Assembly: GCA_013368315.1 (NCBI GenBank)
Contig: JAACJM010000174.1
Span: 62,001 to 126,000, forward strand
Origin: Tetrapyrgos nigripes
Lineage: Eukaryota > Basidiomycota > Agaricomycetes > Agaricales > Campanellaceae
Direction: 5' to 3'
DNA: 64,000 bases
The notes beneath the pieces were generated by a model, which made no database searches, was not told the DNA's origin, and saw only the letters and a list, made by a program, of their open reading frames with translations. Every line of letters starts with the position of its first letter. The stretch's first letter is position 1. Both the position numbers and the translations under genes were made by a program. Of this stretch, positions 44,165 through 55,016 are shown piece by piece.

Positions 44165-47040
44165 CCAGGATTTACATGGTCAATTGTTGTTAGTGCCGCA
44201 CGTTCAACTACTAGTTCTTTAATCCGCACAAAGGCCTTTTCGTGGTCAGAGGACCACTCTGGGAAGTTTTTATTGCATTCCTTCCTTGTCAGTGGGGTCA
44301 ATATGCGTGTATACTCAGCTAAGTTATCAAGGTAACCCGCAATGAATCTAACCATTCCCAGGAATTGACGTACAGCAGCGGCAGAATGAGGTCTCGGAAA
44401 ATGCAGTACTGCGTCGCATTTGCCTGATTGTGCCTCTACACCTCTACGCGAGATATGATGGCCCAGGAAGTCAATTTCTAATTGGAAAAATTTACACTTC
44501 TTTGGGTTACAATACAACTTGTTTTCCTTCAGCGCTGCAAGAATCAATTCAGCATGACGAGCATGTTCCTCTTCGTCCTTTGACCAAATGATAATATCAT
44601 CCAGGTAAACATGGCAGAACTTCCCAATGAATTCTCGTAAGGCAGATGCCACCTGGTGTTGATGTATTGCTGGCGCATTCCGAATTCCCATGGGCATCAC
44701 AACCCATTCATATAAGCCCAGTGGAGTATTGACCGCTGTTAACGGAATCCACACTTCATCCAGCCTAGTTTGGAAGAAGGAATCCGTCATGTCCATCTTT
44801 CCCCAGATACGTCCTTTGGCGCAGTCGGCCAATATGTCCTTTGGCGCAGTCGGCCAATATGTCCTCAATCCTCGGCAGAGGATGTCTATCGGGAATAGTG
44901 TTGGCATTTAGGACACGATAATCATTGACCCAACGAGGCAAGGCAGTCGGGTCAGCTTTAGGAATCAAGAAGGCTGGTGACGTCGTAGCCAACGCCAATG
45001 GCTGGATGCGGCCAGAATCCAAGTGTGCCTGAATTAACGTAGACCATGCTTCTTTGTATTTCCGAGGAGACGAGTATGCTCTAGCAGAAAATGTCTTATT
45101 AGCATCTTTCAATTTAATGGAGCATAAGATATCAGTTGGCAGTTCAGACACATGGGGAATTTTCTCGAACACAGAGGAGAATTTTTCCTTGATGCCGTTG
45201 GCTCGTTTCTCCAAATCACTCAAGCTTTCCAATGTCTTCAGACGAGCCTTGACAGCGGCAGTGACGTTTAGACCATGGACCTCCTCAGATTCACGCAAAC
45301 ACGGATTTCGATCATGGAATGATTTTAATTCACGGATTACAGCTATACGAAGTTTACAAATGTCGATGTGTTTCTGCTTGGGACTACGGTTATCAGGAGG
45401 GGTTTTAGAAGACAAAACACGGGCTGCAGATGCCTTGGCGTCTAAGATATCTATACCAGTACTAGAGTCGACACACGTGCGATCCGCACAATTAATAGAC
45501 AGGTTATTATGCGACAAGAAGGGGAGACCTAAAATCATCGGAGAACAAAGAGACGGGGCGACAATCGCTTGGACAGTATGAGAAGTCCAAGTATTAGAAT
45601 GATCTGTTATGCGGAGTTTGACGAATTCATGCAATGCGATGGTACGAGACGGAGACGAGGAGTCGGTAGTTGCAATGCCAATCAGTTCAGGACGCGGTAA
45701 TCGGAAACGGCGGAGACCAAGAGACACAACAAGATCATCCCTGATCAAAACAATATGTGAGCCAGAGTCTAACAGCAAGGAAACAAGTAACGGCGATGTG
45801 GTTGCAGGCCCCTCAAGGGCAGCGTGCAGGTTTAGGTGGGGAAGTCGTAAAGGAGCTTCACTCACAACTGTGTTACGTGGTCCAGCAGCAGGTTTCTGAC
45901 CCTTTGGGGTCATGGGTCCATCATTCTCAATCCAGTCTACGTCTTCTTCTTCATCTACACGGCTCAAGGCGGCCACTGGAGAAGCTTGAGACGGCGAGGA
46001 CGAGGGAGGGCGACAACAACGGCGAGGAGAAGGGCTATAGCGACGACAACGGTTATCAGGGGACAGAGAGTTCGCATAGTCATCGTAATGGTCAGAACGA
46101 CGACCACGACGCCCAGGTACATGCATGGGTGAGGGCCACGAGGATGAACGACGACAGACATGAGCGTTGGAGTACAGGTCTGCATCAGAGACGTTGCGGA
46201 CACAGGGTGAGAATGACCACGAACATCCTCGAGGAAGGCGTCTAGGTCGTCAATGACACCTGAAGCCATACCCACAGCAGCAACAGCAGGAGCAGTCCTA
46301 CGTTTGAGGATAGTGTTGAGCGAGACTGGCCTGTTATGATCCTTCCAAATCTTGGTGACATAGTCAACGTTGTCCTGAGTTAGAGGACGGTTCGGAACAG
46401 TGAGAGGCGGTGTGACAGCTTTGGTAGGGCAATTCGATCCTTTGTGGTCTGCATTCGCAACGCGGCAGCTGAAACACATATGCATTGCCTTGTACAAGTC
46501 AATCTGACCTGCAAGCACATGGACTTCCGACATGTAAGGAGCACGATCGGTAGGAAAGACAGCACCGACAGCGGGGGCAGGTGCATGAGATGAACGGTAG
46601 TGGTCGCGAGAGTTGGACAAGGAGTCAGTGTTCCTGGAAGACGAAGACGACGGCTGGTTGGAATATGATGCCGCCCTGAGAGCCTTCTCCAAACACTCTA
46701 GGCGGTCCCGTTCAGGCTTCTTGAATTTGCGGTACTCAGCGTCGTGGATCGTGATGACCTCCACCCACTTCTTTAAGTCCTGGCCCGCCTCGACGTCGAG
46801 AACCTTCTTCTCCTCTAAGTAGTCTCTCAACCCAGCACCTGGAACCCGCTCAATAGCGGTAAAGAGAGCAACGAGAAGACTACTGTCACTCATGTGGCGA
46901 GACGTTCCTTCGAGTAGTTTGTTGTAGGCCATCAACGTATTAAACATCAGGCTGAAGTCCTCGTCTCTGAACTTGGCGAGGTTCGCACCAGTGATGAGTC
47001 GTTCCGTGTTCTCCTTCCATTTGACACCCAGGACGTGGGA
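44165..47040 (-). pseudogene. Gypsy gag, protease and reverse transcriptase (inverted segment, frameshifted)
   Basis: Gag from ~47040 lacks its N-terminus (KWKENTERLITGANLAKFRD first) and has a zinc-knuckle-like CFSCRVANADHKGSNC at ~46480. A -1 frame change near 46150-46190 leads to an Arg/Ser-rich linker, then protease LLLDSGSHIVLI at ~45760 and LGLPFLSHNN. RT begins at ~45050 (RWVNDYRVLNANTIPDRHPL). A 25-bp tandem duplication at 44811-44860 breaks the frame there. RT resumes with KMDMTDSFFQTRL, catalytic YLDDIIIW at ~44610 and LGHHISRRGVE, ending ...TTIDHVNPG at the inversion junction. The element cannot make pol from this arrangement. Confidence 0.85.
44811..44860. repeat. 25-bp perfect tandem duplication in RT
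   Basis: GTCCTTTGGCGCAGTCGGCC plus AATAT occurs twice without spacer (44811-44835, 44836-44860). Length not divisible by three, so it shifts the RT frame. Confidence 0.95.
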
Positions 47041-49032
47041 GCAGACAATCCTGGGGACAACAAGATATTTTTGATTTGTGACGCCAGTAATTGGCGTACG
47101 GGCGCGATCTTGGCTTGGGGAAGTGACCTCAAATCTGCTAGACCTGTCAGTTTCGACTCCGCTCAGCTTTCAGGCGCAGAGCTGAATTATCCGGTGCACG
47201 AAAAAGAATTGCTGGCCATTATTCGTGCGTTAAAGAAATGGAGAGTGGATTGTATTGGCATGAAGGTATACGTATTTACAGATCATCGTACCTTAACGAA
47301 TTTTCATGGCCAGAAGGATCTTAGCACCAGACAGATTCGATGGCAAGAGTTCTTGAGTCAGTATGACTTGGACATTTCTTATTTACCTGGTGATGAGAAC
47401 ACCAGAGCAGACGCCTTATCTCGCATTGCACCAGGTTCCTTGCCAGGTGAATCACCCCCATCTCGTCCTAAAGGCACATCCGCGCTCTGGAGACGTGCAT
47501 GTATCGCACCCATAATGTCTACCTCCATTGATGTTGAATTCTTGGACGCGATTAAAAAGGGCTACGAGACTGATGATTTTGTAAAGAAGCTCTCTGAGCT
47601 TCCTGCGTTACCTGTGGGTATAGAAAGACGCAATGGCCTTTGGTTTGTTTCAAACAGGTTAGTTATTCCGTCGACAGGCAACTTGAGGGAGACTCTTTAC
47701 CAGTTGGCCCATGACAGTACGGGTCATTTCGGTGGGGACAAGTGCTACGCATTTTTGTGCGACTCTTACTATTGGCCAAACATGCGTAAGAACCTGATCG
47801 GTTCTTATGTTCCGTCATGTCAGGACTGCCAACGTAATAAAGGGAATACTGCAAAGAACCCCAAGGGTCCTCTTCATCCGCTACGTGTACCTGAAGGTCG
47901 GCTCGAGAGTGTCGCATTGGACTTCATTGGTCCTCTTCCCGAAGATGAAGGTTTCAATTGCATTCTATCCATGACAGACAGACTGGGTGCTGATCTCCAA
48001 ATCGTGGCAACTCGCACAGATATTTCCACTGAACAATGCGCAGTCTTGTTTTTCAACGAGTGGTATTGTGAGAATGGGTTACCCCTAGAACTGGTTTCTG
48101 ACAGGGACAAGTTGTTTATTTCAAAATTTTGGAAAGCGTTCACGACGTTGACGGGTGTGAAGCTGAAGATGTCGTCTGCCTTCCATCCTGAAACGGACGG
48201 GTCCTCTGAACGGTCGAATAAGACGATTAACCAGTCCTTAAGGTACTACGTTTCGCGACAGCAAAAGGGTTGGGTCAAAGCCCTGCCCAAAGTCCGTTTC
48301 GACATTATGAACGCAGAAAACTCCAGTATTGGAATGTCTATGTTCCAACTAAAGACAGGACGCTCTCCACGCATCCTGCCTCCTCTGACTCCGCAAACCG
48401 AGCCTGGTACCACAGAGGAACTTGATGTTCGAGAGTTCCTGGACCGAATGTTCACCATAGAGCAGGATGCCCGTGATGCCTTGTTCGCAGCAAAGACTCA
48501 ACAAGCTGTTCAGGCAGACAAACACAGAGGTTCGCCACCTACGTTCAAGGAAGGAGACATGGTGATGTTGTCAACAGCAAACCGCAGACGACAATATGCC
48601 CAAGCAGGTCAAAATCGGGTGGCTAAATTTTTCCCCAGGTTCGACGGTCCTTACAAAGTAATTAAAACTCACCCAGAAACAGATTTGTACACCCTGGATT
48701 TGCACAACATGCCTAAAGTTTTCCCGACATTTTATGTGGCACAGTTGAAACCTTTCGTTCCTAATAACAACAACGAGTTTCCTGGTCGTGCTCGAATTCC
48801 TGCACCGGAACCTGTCCTCGTGAACGGTAAAGCTGAGCATTTCATCGACCGTGTTATTGACTCATGCCGACACGGCCGTGGGTGGCAGTTTCTGGTTAGA
48901 TGGGTAGGTGAAGGCCCTGAAGGCGATGAATGGGTTCCCTTCTCATCAATACGTGATTGTGAATGCATTGATGAATGGGCTAAACGTGGTGGTGCAGGTC
49001 CTGAAGAAATGTTCAACGATGAGATTCCTTGA
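47035..49032 (+). CDS. Gypsy RNase H, integrase and chromodomain (5'-truncated pol), 665 aa
   Basis: From the junction: RNase H with LICDASNW, HEKELLAII, VFTDHRTL and ENTRADALSRIA (catalytic D, E, D, D). Integrase zinc binding H-H-C-C (HDSTGHFGGDKC ... CQDCQRNK) at ~47709-47840, then core D-D-E in ALDFIGPLP, VSDRDKLF and ETDGSSERSN. The C-terminal region has GDMVMLSTANRRR and PRFDGPYKVIKTHP, then a chromodomain at ~590-650 (WQFLVRWVGEGPEGDEWVPF). The frame is open throughout. The chromodomain places it among chromoviruses, whose integrases target marked chromatin. The first few codons come from inverted gag sequence, so no natural start exists. Confidence 0.9.
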   Translation: MGADNPGDNKIFLICDASNWRTGAILAWGSDLKSARPVSFDSAQLSGAELNYPVHEKELLAIIRALKKWRVDCIGMKVYVFTDHRTLTNFHGQKDLSTRQIRWQEFLSQYDLDISYLPGDENTRADALSRIAPGSLPGESPPSRPKGTSALWRRACIAPIMSTSIDVEFLDAIKKGYETDDFVKKLSELPALPVGIERRNGLWFVSNRLVIPSTGNLRETLYQLAHDSTGHFGGDKCYAFLCDSYYWPNMRKNLIGSYVPSCQDCQRNKGNTAKNPKGPLHPLRVPEGRLESVALDFIGPLPEDEGFNCILSMTDRLGADLQIVATRTDISTEQCAVLFFNEWYCENGLPLELVSDRDKLFISKFWKAFTTLTGVKLKMSSAFHPETDGSSERSNKTINQSLRYYVSRQQKGWVKALPKVRFDIMNAENSSIGMSMFQLKTGRSPRILPPLTPQTEPGTTEELDVREFLDRMFTIEQDARDALFAAKTQQAVQADKHRGSPPTFKEGDMVMLSTANRRRQYAQAGQNRVAKFFPRFDGPYKVIKTHPETDLYTLDLHNMPKVFPTFYVAQLKPFVPNNNNEFPGRARIPAPEPVLVNGKAEHFIDRVIDSCRHGRGWQFLVRWVGEGPEGDEWVPFSSIRDCECIDEWAKRGGAGPEEMFNDEIP

Positions 49033-49100
49033 CCTACTAACTAATTATATCTTCCATTTTGTGCTTCATTTTTCATTACACACTACATTTTGCTTCAGAA

Positions 49101-49110
49101 CGGGGAGGAG
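49101..49110 (+). promoter_or_regulatory. polypurine tract of the Gypsy element
   Basis: CGGGGAGGAG directly precedes the 3' LTR. Confidence 0.75.
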
Positions 49111-49295
49111 TGTAAACGTGTTGTGACGTTACACGATCACATGATTGTTACAGCCCTATATATATATATACTAGTCACATACAGTTTGTAACTTAACTTT
49201 TTACTTTATCTTCAATCACAACGTGTTGTAGATTCTCTCTCGTCTGATCCTCCTCTCGCTCGCTCTTGTGTTCCTGCTCGTATAGCAGGTTCTCA
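49111..49295 (+). repeat. Gypsy 3' LTR, 185 bp
   Basis: TGTAAACG...TTCTCA, followed by the GATGC TSD. Contains a TATA-like CTATATATATATATAC at ~49154. Confidence 0.85.
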
Positions 49296-49331
49296 GATGC
49301 AATATAAATTCGAGAAGTGGGACAGTGGTTT

Positions 49332-49720
49332 CTATTGGTTGTTTTTCTGGGGTCCGGGATGGGATTTTATAGGCTCTGGTGCTTTAACGAGTGGAGGCGT
49401 AGGCGTAGCTTTCTGGGGTTTTGAGAAATTTAATAGGAAGGCTTGCTGTCTCTGTATCTGCTGTCGCCCGAGTCGCCTTGCCTGTGCTTCATTACAAGCC
49501 TTCTTGCCTCTGTGAACTGTGAGGACTGACTCGACCCTTTTGAGCGCGCCCGGGTTGATGTACTCATTGCAGTCCAGACACTTGGGCGAACCATTTTCAT
49601 TGGTCTATGACATTTCAGAGAAGTATAGAGTGGCCCATAAAACTTCCTACTTACCTCAATACTTGTTGATGAGTGTTTCCAGAGTGTGTCCGAAAGAAAA
49701 CTTTTGATTTGATTTTCCAC
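49332..49720 (-). CDS. short protein with CxxC...H motif, two exons
   Basis: The start at 49720 (MENQIKSFLSDTLWKHSSTS), a 50-nt GT-AG intron (49605-49654) and exon 2 to a TAG at 49332 give ~112 aa in frame. Exon 2 has CLDCNEYINPGALKRVESVL then VHRGKKACNEAQ, a CxxC followed by H and C that could bind one zinc. A Gln/Arg-rich helix and a Pro-rich tail follow. It ends 36 bp from the Gypsy LTR. I recall similar N-terminal pieces in agaricomycete transposon-associated proteins, so it may be the 5' part of a larger, now cut gene. Confidence 0.5.
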
Positions 49721-50840
49721 AACCTATCAACAGCTCCACTGCAAGCAGATGTCAAACTTTCTTAGCTCGTGCATAGCATCGCATTGTAATATTCATATGG
49801 GTTTAGTGCTGAGGCTTAAGCTATCTAGTATGTAGGACATGAGAGATAGATTTCTGAGTGGGCCAGAACAGGTATTATGTAGGGACGAAGTCCTAGCGTC
49901 AGTGGTGTTCCAAACACTTTGGGAACCCTTCAGGGTGGTTCTGGAACCTTCTACACCCTTCAAAAAAATTTCATATCAAAAATTTTTTTAGACCTTGACT
50001 GACCGACCCAATGTCACAGCATCACGGCCCGGCCCCCTCTTGTTAAACACAGTCTAGTCTGAGAGTATACGCGCCCTTCTTGCACCGCCGCAACATTATT
50101 ACATAAGAATGTTTCGGCACGCTGCTGGCAAAGGGAACACTACTACAAAGGACTGCAAATATTAGCGAACGAGCATAATATAGACCATTATTGAGTTCCC
50201 GTAGAAAATTGGGATGCAAGACTGGTTGAAACAAGGAAGAAAGCCCTCTCAGGAATTGTAGTCACCAAGTAGTCACATAAGTGTGACAAGTGTGACTCTA
50301 GCTCAGAGCAGACGGCTCGCAGCAGTATCTCAAAGTCCTTGAGCTACCAAAAAGCCTCAGATATGCCTCTCAGATTCTTTCTACCTCTTATAAATACCTT
50401 AATTTGTCCCAATCAGTCCCAATCGACCCAAACCAACGCGAGTTTCGATGGGTCATGTGGTATGCACGTACACATTCTTATGTAATAACGCCGCGGCGGC
50501 GACGCGGGGGTCGCAGTTCAAACAGACCGAACCAAGAGTTGGGTCTGTCTAGGAGAGACTAAACACAGTCCCCACATCGATGCACCGAAACCAAAATCCC
50601 AATGGGATATATAGCAAGAAAGACAGACAACCAGCAAGATGGAGACCTAACTCACCTTCCTTCAACCTTGTTACGATTACTATTTATAGGAATCGTTATT
50701 TTTCGATGCATTTTCGTTGCCAACCCAGCCAAATTTTTCGGACGCGGATCGCTGCGCCGTGCGAAAGAGTTACTTTTTGTAGATGAAAATTCATGTGATC
50801 TATTAACTGGCTACGGTACTTCAAAAAGACCTCACTTTTA
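49721..50840. repeat. intergenic with a 17-bp inverted repeat pair
   Basis: TTATTACATAAGAATGT at 50096-50112 occurs inverted at 50472-50488, each next to a CGCCGC-rich stretch; a possible MITE remnant of ~400 bp. TAAACACAGTC is repeated directly at 50044 and 50560 outside the arms. An odd CTTTGGGAACCCTTCAGGGT region lies at ~49917. No gene was recognised. Confidence 0.4.
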
Positions 50841-50841
50841 T

Positions 50842-50930
50842 ACCGCTTCGAGAATCGAACCCATACATTCTCAAATTTTAGTACTTAACGGCGAGGATTA
50901 CCCGCCGCTTAACTACTACGCTACGAAAGC
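50842..50930 (-). other. tRNA-like sequence with pol III A and B boxes
   Basis: On the minus strand TAGCGTAGTAGTTAAGCGG (A-box-like) lies ~55 nt before GGGTTCGATTC (B-box consensus). Between them GGCGG-GTAATCC-TCGCC forms an anticodon-like hairpin with a U at the position-33 equivalent. The variable region is too long and the T and acceptor stems pair poorly, so this is not a clean tRNA gene. A tRNA-derived SINE head or tRNA pseudogene fits best. Confidence 0.45.
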
Positions 50931-51323
50931 CATGTTGTTACGTTAATACTATAGAACTACATGCGCAAATTTCTTCCCTCCCCCCCTCCCCCCCTTTTTT
51001 TTTTTTTCCTTCTCTCCTCTTTGCAGCTTTTAGTTTATGTACGGCTTGTATTCGTACATGTTTTATAACGAGTCCCACCTGGTGAATATGTAACTCTGTT
51101 GCTGCGGCCCATCCCATCGATGAAATTCTCTCCAAACCCGTATAGGTATGGAGTGCCGTTGCACCGCTATTTCTCTTTATTGTCAAGTTTTAGCCGTCTT
51201 TGATATTTCCTCTGCGTCTTTGTGCCCACTCGTCTTGGTTGCGTATTCATGGCTCCTTTCTCATCGCTGTCCGTTAATACCTGTGGGTTTGGGGAGTTGT
51301 GTGTTTCTTTTTTCTCTTTCCTG

Positions 51324-52969
51324 ATGTCGTTACTTAATGCGTATAGGTCTCCCGAACTGGTTGACCGTATATTGTCACATCTATCTACGGACGAGCTTTA
51401 TCGTATCTCTAGGGTCTGCCGTTTCCTCAAAATGCGTGTCGATGCCCTCCTTCTACTTCTGTTTCGGTTTCCGACATTGTATACTCCGTTCTTTGAAGAC
51501 AACCATCTCCCCTCTTTGCAGCGTGTACAGTTCCGCACACGCTTTATCGTTTCCGGATTGGTCGTCCTCCAGTTCCTTCTTCGTGAGCGTTGGTCGAATT
51601 CGGAACTGGACCTCTATGTCCAGTCGCGTTACGCCCATGATGTGGGGGTGTTCCTTGAGTCCTGTGGATACCGATACGAAGCACGTCCAGGTCAGAAATC
51701 TTCGTTTCAGCTTGCGCTGCAAGTCACACGGGATATAATACGGTCCTACGACCGATTGCACAGTCACCGCGGAATAGACGCCGTCTTCGATTTTCGGAAG
51801 GACAGTCTTACTGTCCAGCTTGTCGCTTGTGTACGTTCTGTATTTGACGTGTTGATGTCCTTTCATTCCAGTTAGTTTTTTTATTTTTTTGTTTATGTCC
51901 TGTCCATGCTAAAATTACTGTGTAGCCGTGGTGCAGAATTTTGCTACGTTCGAGGCAGTATATTCACTCTTCCCTCGTGCTACCTTCCTGGACAAGGTCA
52001 CTTTGTTGACGCTCCCTCCTGGGCTCGACGATGCTGAATGTCAAGCTGCTATTGCCAAATATGGCGGTAGGGGCTGGATGAAAAGTATGGGGCCTCCAGT
52101 AGAGACATACACTGCATATGCCGGGGAGTTGTCGCACCAACCGCGTTACATTGGGGACTGTTTTTGCTGGATTGTTCCTCTGCATGATCGGGTCCATACT
52201 GACCCCACACCAGAGTTGACAACTCTTAATGGCTGGCGGTTGCAGCTTGATGACCTCGGGCGTCCTTTGTTGGGGAGGACTATGGGGTCTTACCATGGCC
52301 ATTTTATATGTCAAGTTAGTCCTTGGGAGGGTTCTAAGTTTTACAGGGGATTATTTGATAAGTGCGTTTGTTTTCTCTATTGGATACATGCATCCGCTTA
52401 CCGTCGTCAAAGCCCCCCCTACATTTTCGGAAAGTCTGAACACCGTATTCTCAACTTTACATATGCATTTGTCGGTAAATTGATAGGTAAACTCCCTCCT
52501 TGTTCCACGATGCAGCCCTTATTTGTTTATATGGGTGCTATTAACGTCATCGTCCGATTATTCCTTCAATTGAGACGGCCTTGTTCAGTGAGTTTTCGCG
52601 TTTATTGCTTATTTCGACTGACAGTAAACTTTTAAAGGTGATGATCCACACTGCGTCTCGGGGACTTGTGATATACGTCCATATTCCTTCCATTGTCAAA
52701 AATTCCGAAATACATGCCTTTCTGGCATCTCAAGACATCACTCTGCGAAATCTGATGCGGCGCGATGTCATCTTGATATTGTCAAAAAGGAGGTATACGC
52801 ACTGTTAACTGCCCATAAAACGCTTCCCCCCCTTGTATGTCCTATTGTACTGCTACCTATATACCCGTGTACTTTACCAGAGTATATACCGTTTGCAGTT
52901 ATTCTATTCGGGCAATTGGCTATGAACTCATTTGCGCCATTCGTGGGCTCCATGGGAATGATTTCGTGA
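51324..52969 (+). CDS. F-box-like protein of an agaricomycete family
   Basis: Exon 1 (51324-51870) begins MSLLNAYRSPELVDRILSHL and continues TDELYRISRVCRFLK, an F-box-like helix set. A block with FIVSGLVVLQFLLRERW and SNSELDLYV then resembles the SGSTALQF...SDLDLYV region that follows F-boxes in this fungal family. An intron at 51871-51925 joins HS/T to VVQNFATFEAVYSLFPRATF. Exon 2 runs to ~52361. The middle exon borders (52410-52590) are unresolved. The last exon (52638-52969) has CVSGTCDIRPYSFHCQKFRN and stops at 52967. F-box proteins link substrates to SCF ubiquitin ligases; that role is inferred only. The earlier ATG at ~51250 is less likely. Confidence 0.55.
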
Positions 52970-53654
52970 GTTGAAAATGACTACAAAAAAGGTGAGTATG
53001 TACCTCGCGTTGGGTTCCGATTACTACTACTATAAGTCATATCCAATGCGAACGACATGTAAATGCTCTGTCCATCATATTAAGATTGTCGAATAGACGT
53101 TTTGGGACTCGGTCGGGAGCATGTATTGGAGATGAGTGAATGTGGTATTTGGGATGTGCATGAGTAGGGCAGGTGGTATTATATGACTATAACCGATTGT
53201 TGTCCACTGTATTCGTAATGATTCCTAACTGACTGTAATAACATCATATATAATGCACAAGGCGGCGGGAAGACCCAATCTTGAAGCAAAATCTGGCGGT
53301 TAAATATGACCACCACCAGGAGAGCTGCTTCACGGTGTTTGGGATTATGACGGAGGTGTTTTTATCAGTATTTGGTATGTTTAAAGTATTGTATACTACG
53401 GTGACGCTTAACGGGCTAGCTGTCGGGCATTTTGACGATGAGAGTCGAAAGACAAGAGTGAGGGGCCCCAATCCTAACCACTCGTCGCTGATGGAGTCCT
53501 CAACGGGAGTTGCCAAGGATCGCCTGGCCCAAACACGTCCACTGCGTCCCAGGCATTATCCTTGTTCGTAGGTTTTGCATACGTGGTGTCATTCCCCCCC
53601 TCTCTGCTTCGAACTATCACTAGGGTGTTAGGTTTTAGTGTATGCATAGTGGTG
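52970..53654. other. intergenic, doubtful minus-strand ORF
   Basis: A 90-codon minus-strand frame at 53516-53244 (start MATPVEDSISDEWLGLGPL) looks moderately protein-like but has no family match I can name and no neighbours in the same frame. Confidence 0.35.
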
Positions 53655-54712
53655 TATGGATGGGTGAGGGGAGGGTATGTAATAGCAGGGGAGTTTACCA
53701 TTGATATACTATTGTTCCCGGCCAATTCTGGCCTCATTTTATGTCAGGGTGAAGGGAAAAGAAACCCTATAATTCTATGTGCTCTGGATGTTGACATATG
53801 AGTTGTTGGAGGGGTGAGGGGAGGGTATGTGGGAGCAGAGGAGTGTACTATTGATATATTGCTGTTCTAGGGAAATCCTGGCTTCATTTTATGTCAGAGT
53901 GATAGGAAAAGAAACCATATAGCTATATGTCCTCTAGATGTGGAGCTATGTGTTTTTAGATAGGTGAGGGGAGGGTATGTGAGAGCAGGGGAGTGTACCA
54001 TTGATATAGTGTTGTTCTAGGGCAATTCTGGCCTCAACTAATGTTAGATTAATGGGGAAAGAAACCTTATATTTCTATGTTCTCTGGATGTGGACATATG
54101 GGTTTTTGGATGGGTAAGGGGAGAGTATGTAATAGCAGGGGAGTTCACCATTGCTATACTATTGTTCTAGGCCAATTCTGGCCTCATTTTATATCAGAAT
54201 GACACGAACAGAAACCCTATAATTCTATGTGCTCTGGATGTTGACATATGAGTTGTTGGATGGGTGAGGGGAGGGTATGTGGGAGCAGAGGAGTGTACTA
54301 TTGATATATTGCTGTTCCATGGAAATTCTGGCCTCATTTTATGTCAGAATGGTGAGAAAAGAAACCCTATAGCTGTATGCCCTCTAGATGTGGAGATATG
54401 AGTTTTCAGGTGGGCCAGGGGGAGGGCATGTGAGAGCAGGGGATTGTACCACTGATATACTGCTGTTCTAGGGCAATTCTGGCCTCATTTAATGTCAGAG
54501 CAATGGGGAAATAAACCCTATATTTCTATGTACTCTGGATGTGGACATATGAGTTTTGGACATTTGAGGGGGGTATGTGATAGCAGTGGATTTTACCATT
54601 GATATGTCATTATTCTAGGGCAATTCTGGCCTCATTTAATGTCAGGATGATGGGAAAAGAAACCCTATAGCTGTATGTGCTCTGGATGTGGAGATATGGA
54701 CTTTTGGGTGGG
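53655..54712. repeat. tandem array, ~150-bp unit, 450-bp higher-order period
   Basis: GAGGGTATGT-type marks recur at 53671, 53821, 53971, 54121, 54271, 54422 and ~54571. Units share GGCAATTCTGGCCTCA and GAAACCCTATA. Unit 1 resembles unit 4 most (GTAATAGCAGGGGAGTT, GATGTTGACATATGAGTTGT). Unit 2 resembles unit 5 (GGGAGCAGAGGAGTGTACTA) and unit 3 resembles unit 6 (GTGAGAGCAGGGGA, TATTTCTATG). This shows amplification of a trimer. The array ends at a partial eighth unit. Confidence 0.9.
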
Positions 54713-55016
54713 TGTAAACTCCAGTAAGTCCCCTGGTGGGGCTTACATTGATTGTCTGGCCTTACAAGAGACTTTTTATTCATCTCTTGAATAGAGGAAG
54801 AAACTCCATTGTGTTAAGGATTTGTGGATCGGTGATCATCAATATATTTTTGCTCATGGAATTCTGACTCTGTTTAACTTCAAGAAAAAGGGGTGAGGAC
54901 TCCAATGATGGTAGGTACTCTTGATGTGGAGATATAGGCTTTTGGGTCGGTCAGGGACTCAGGGGAAGTAGATCATTCGATTTCAAAATTGGTGAGATAT
55001 GAAGTCTTGGGTGGTC
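54713..55016. other. flank of the tandem array, no gene recognised
   Basis: Retains faint likeness to the array unit (GATGTGGAGATATAGGCTTTTGGGT at ~54915), so it may be a diverged edge repeat. Confidence 0.4.

Larger units (their letters stand above)
44137..49295. mobile_element. chromodomain Gypsy element with inverted gag-RT half
   Basis: Outer ends: 28 bp of LTR start (TGTAAACGTGTTGTGACG) at 44137-44164 and a full 185-bp LTR at 49111-49295. GATGC flanks both outer edges (44132-44136, 49296-49300). Between them gag-protease-RT is on the minus strand (47040 to 44165) and RNase H-integrase-chromodomain on the plus strand (47042-49032). The two halves meet head to head. The RT end ...HVNPG and the RNase H start NPGDNK share AATCCTGGG, so one continuous pol was split there. 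Most of the 5' LTR, the primer site and the gag start are missing. Confidence 0.9.

Noticed and set aside
46126..46190. Programmed -1 frameshift between Gypsy gag and pol
   Set aside because: The frames do overlap in -1 register, but no slippery heptamer was seen and the element carries other lesions, so a plain indel is as likely.
50842..50930. Functional tRNA-Ile gene
   Set aside because: The anticodon-like loop would read AAT, but the variable region is far too long and the T and acceptor stems do not pair.
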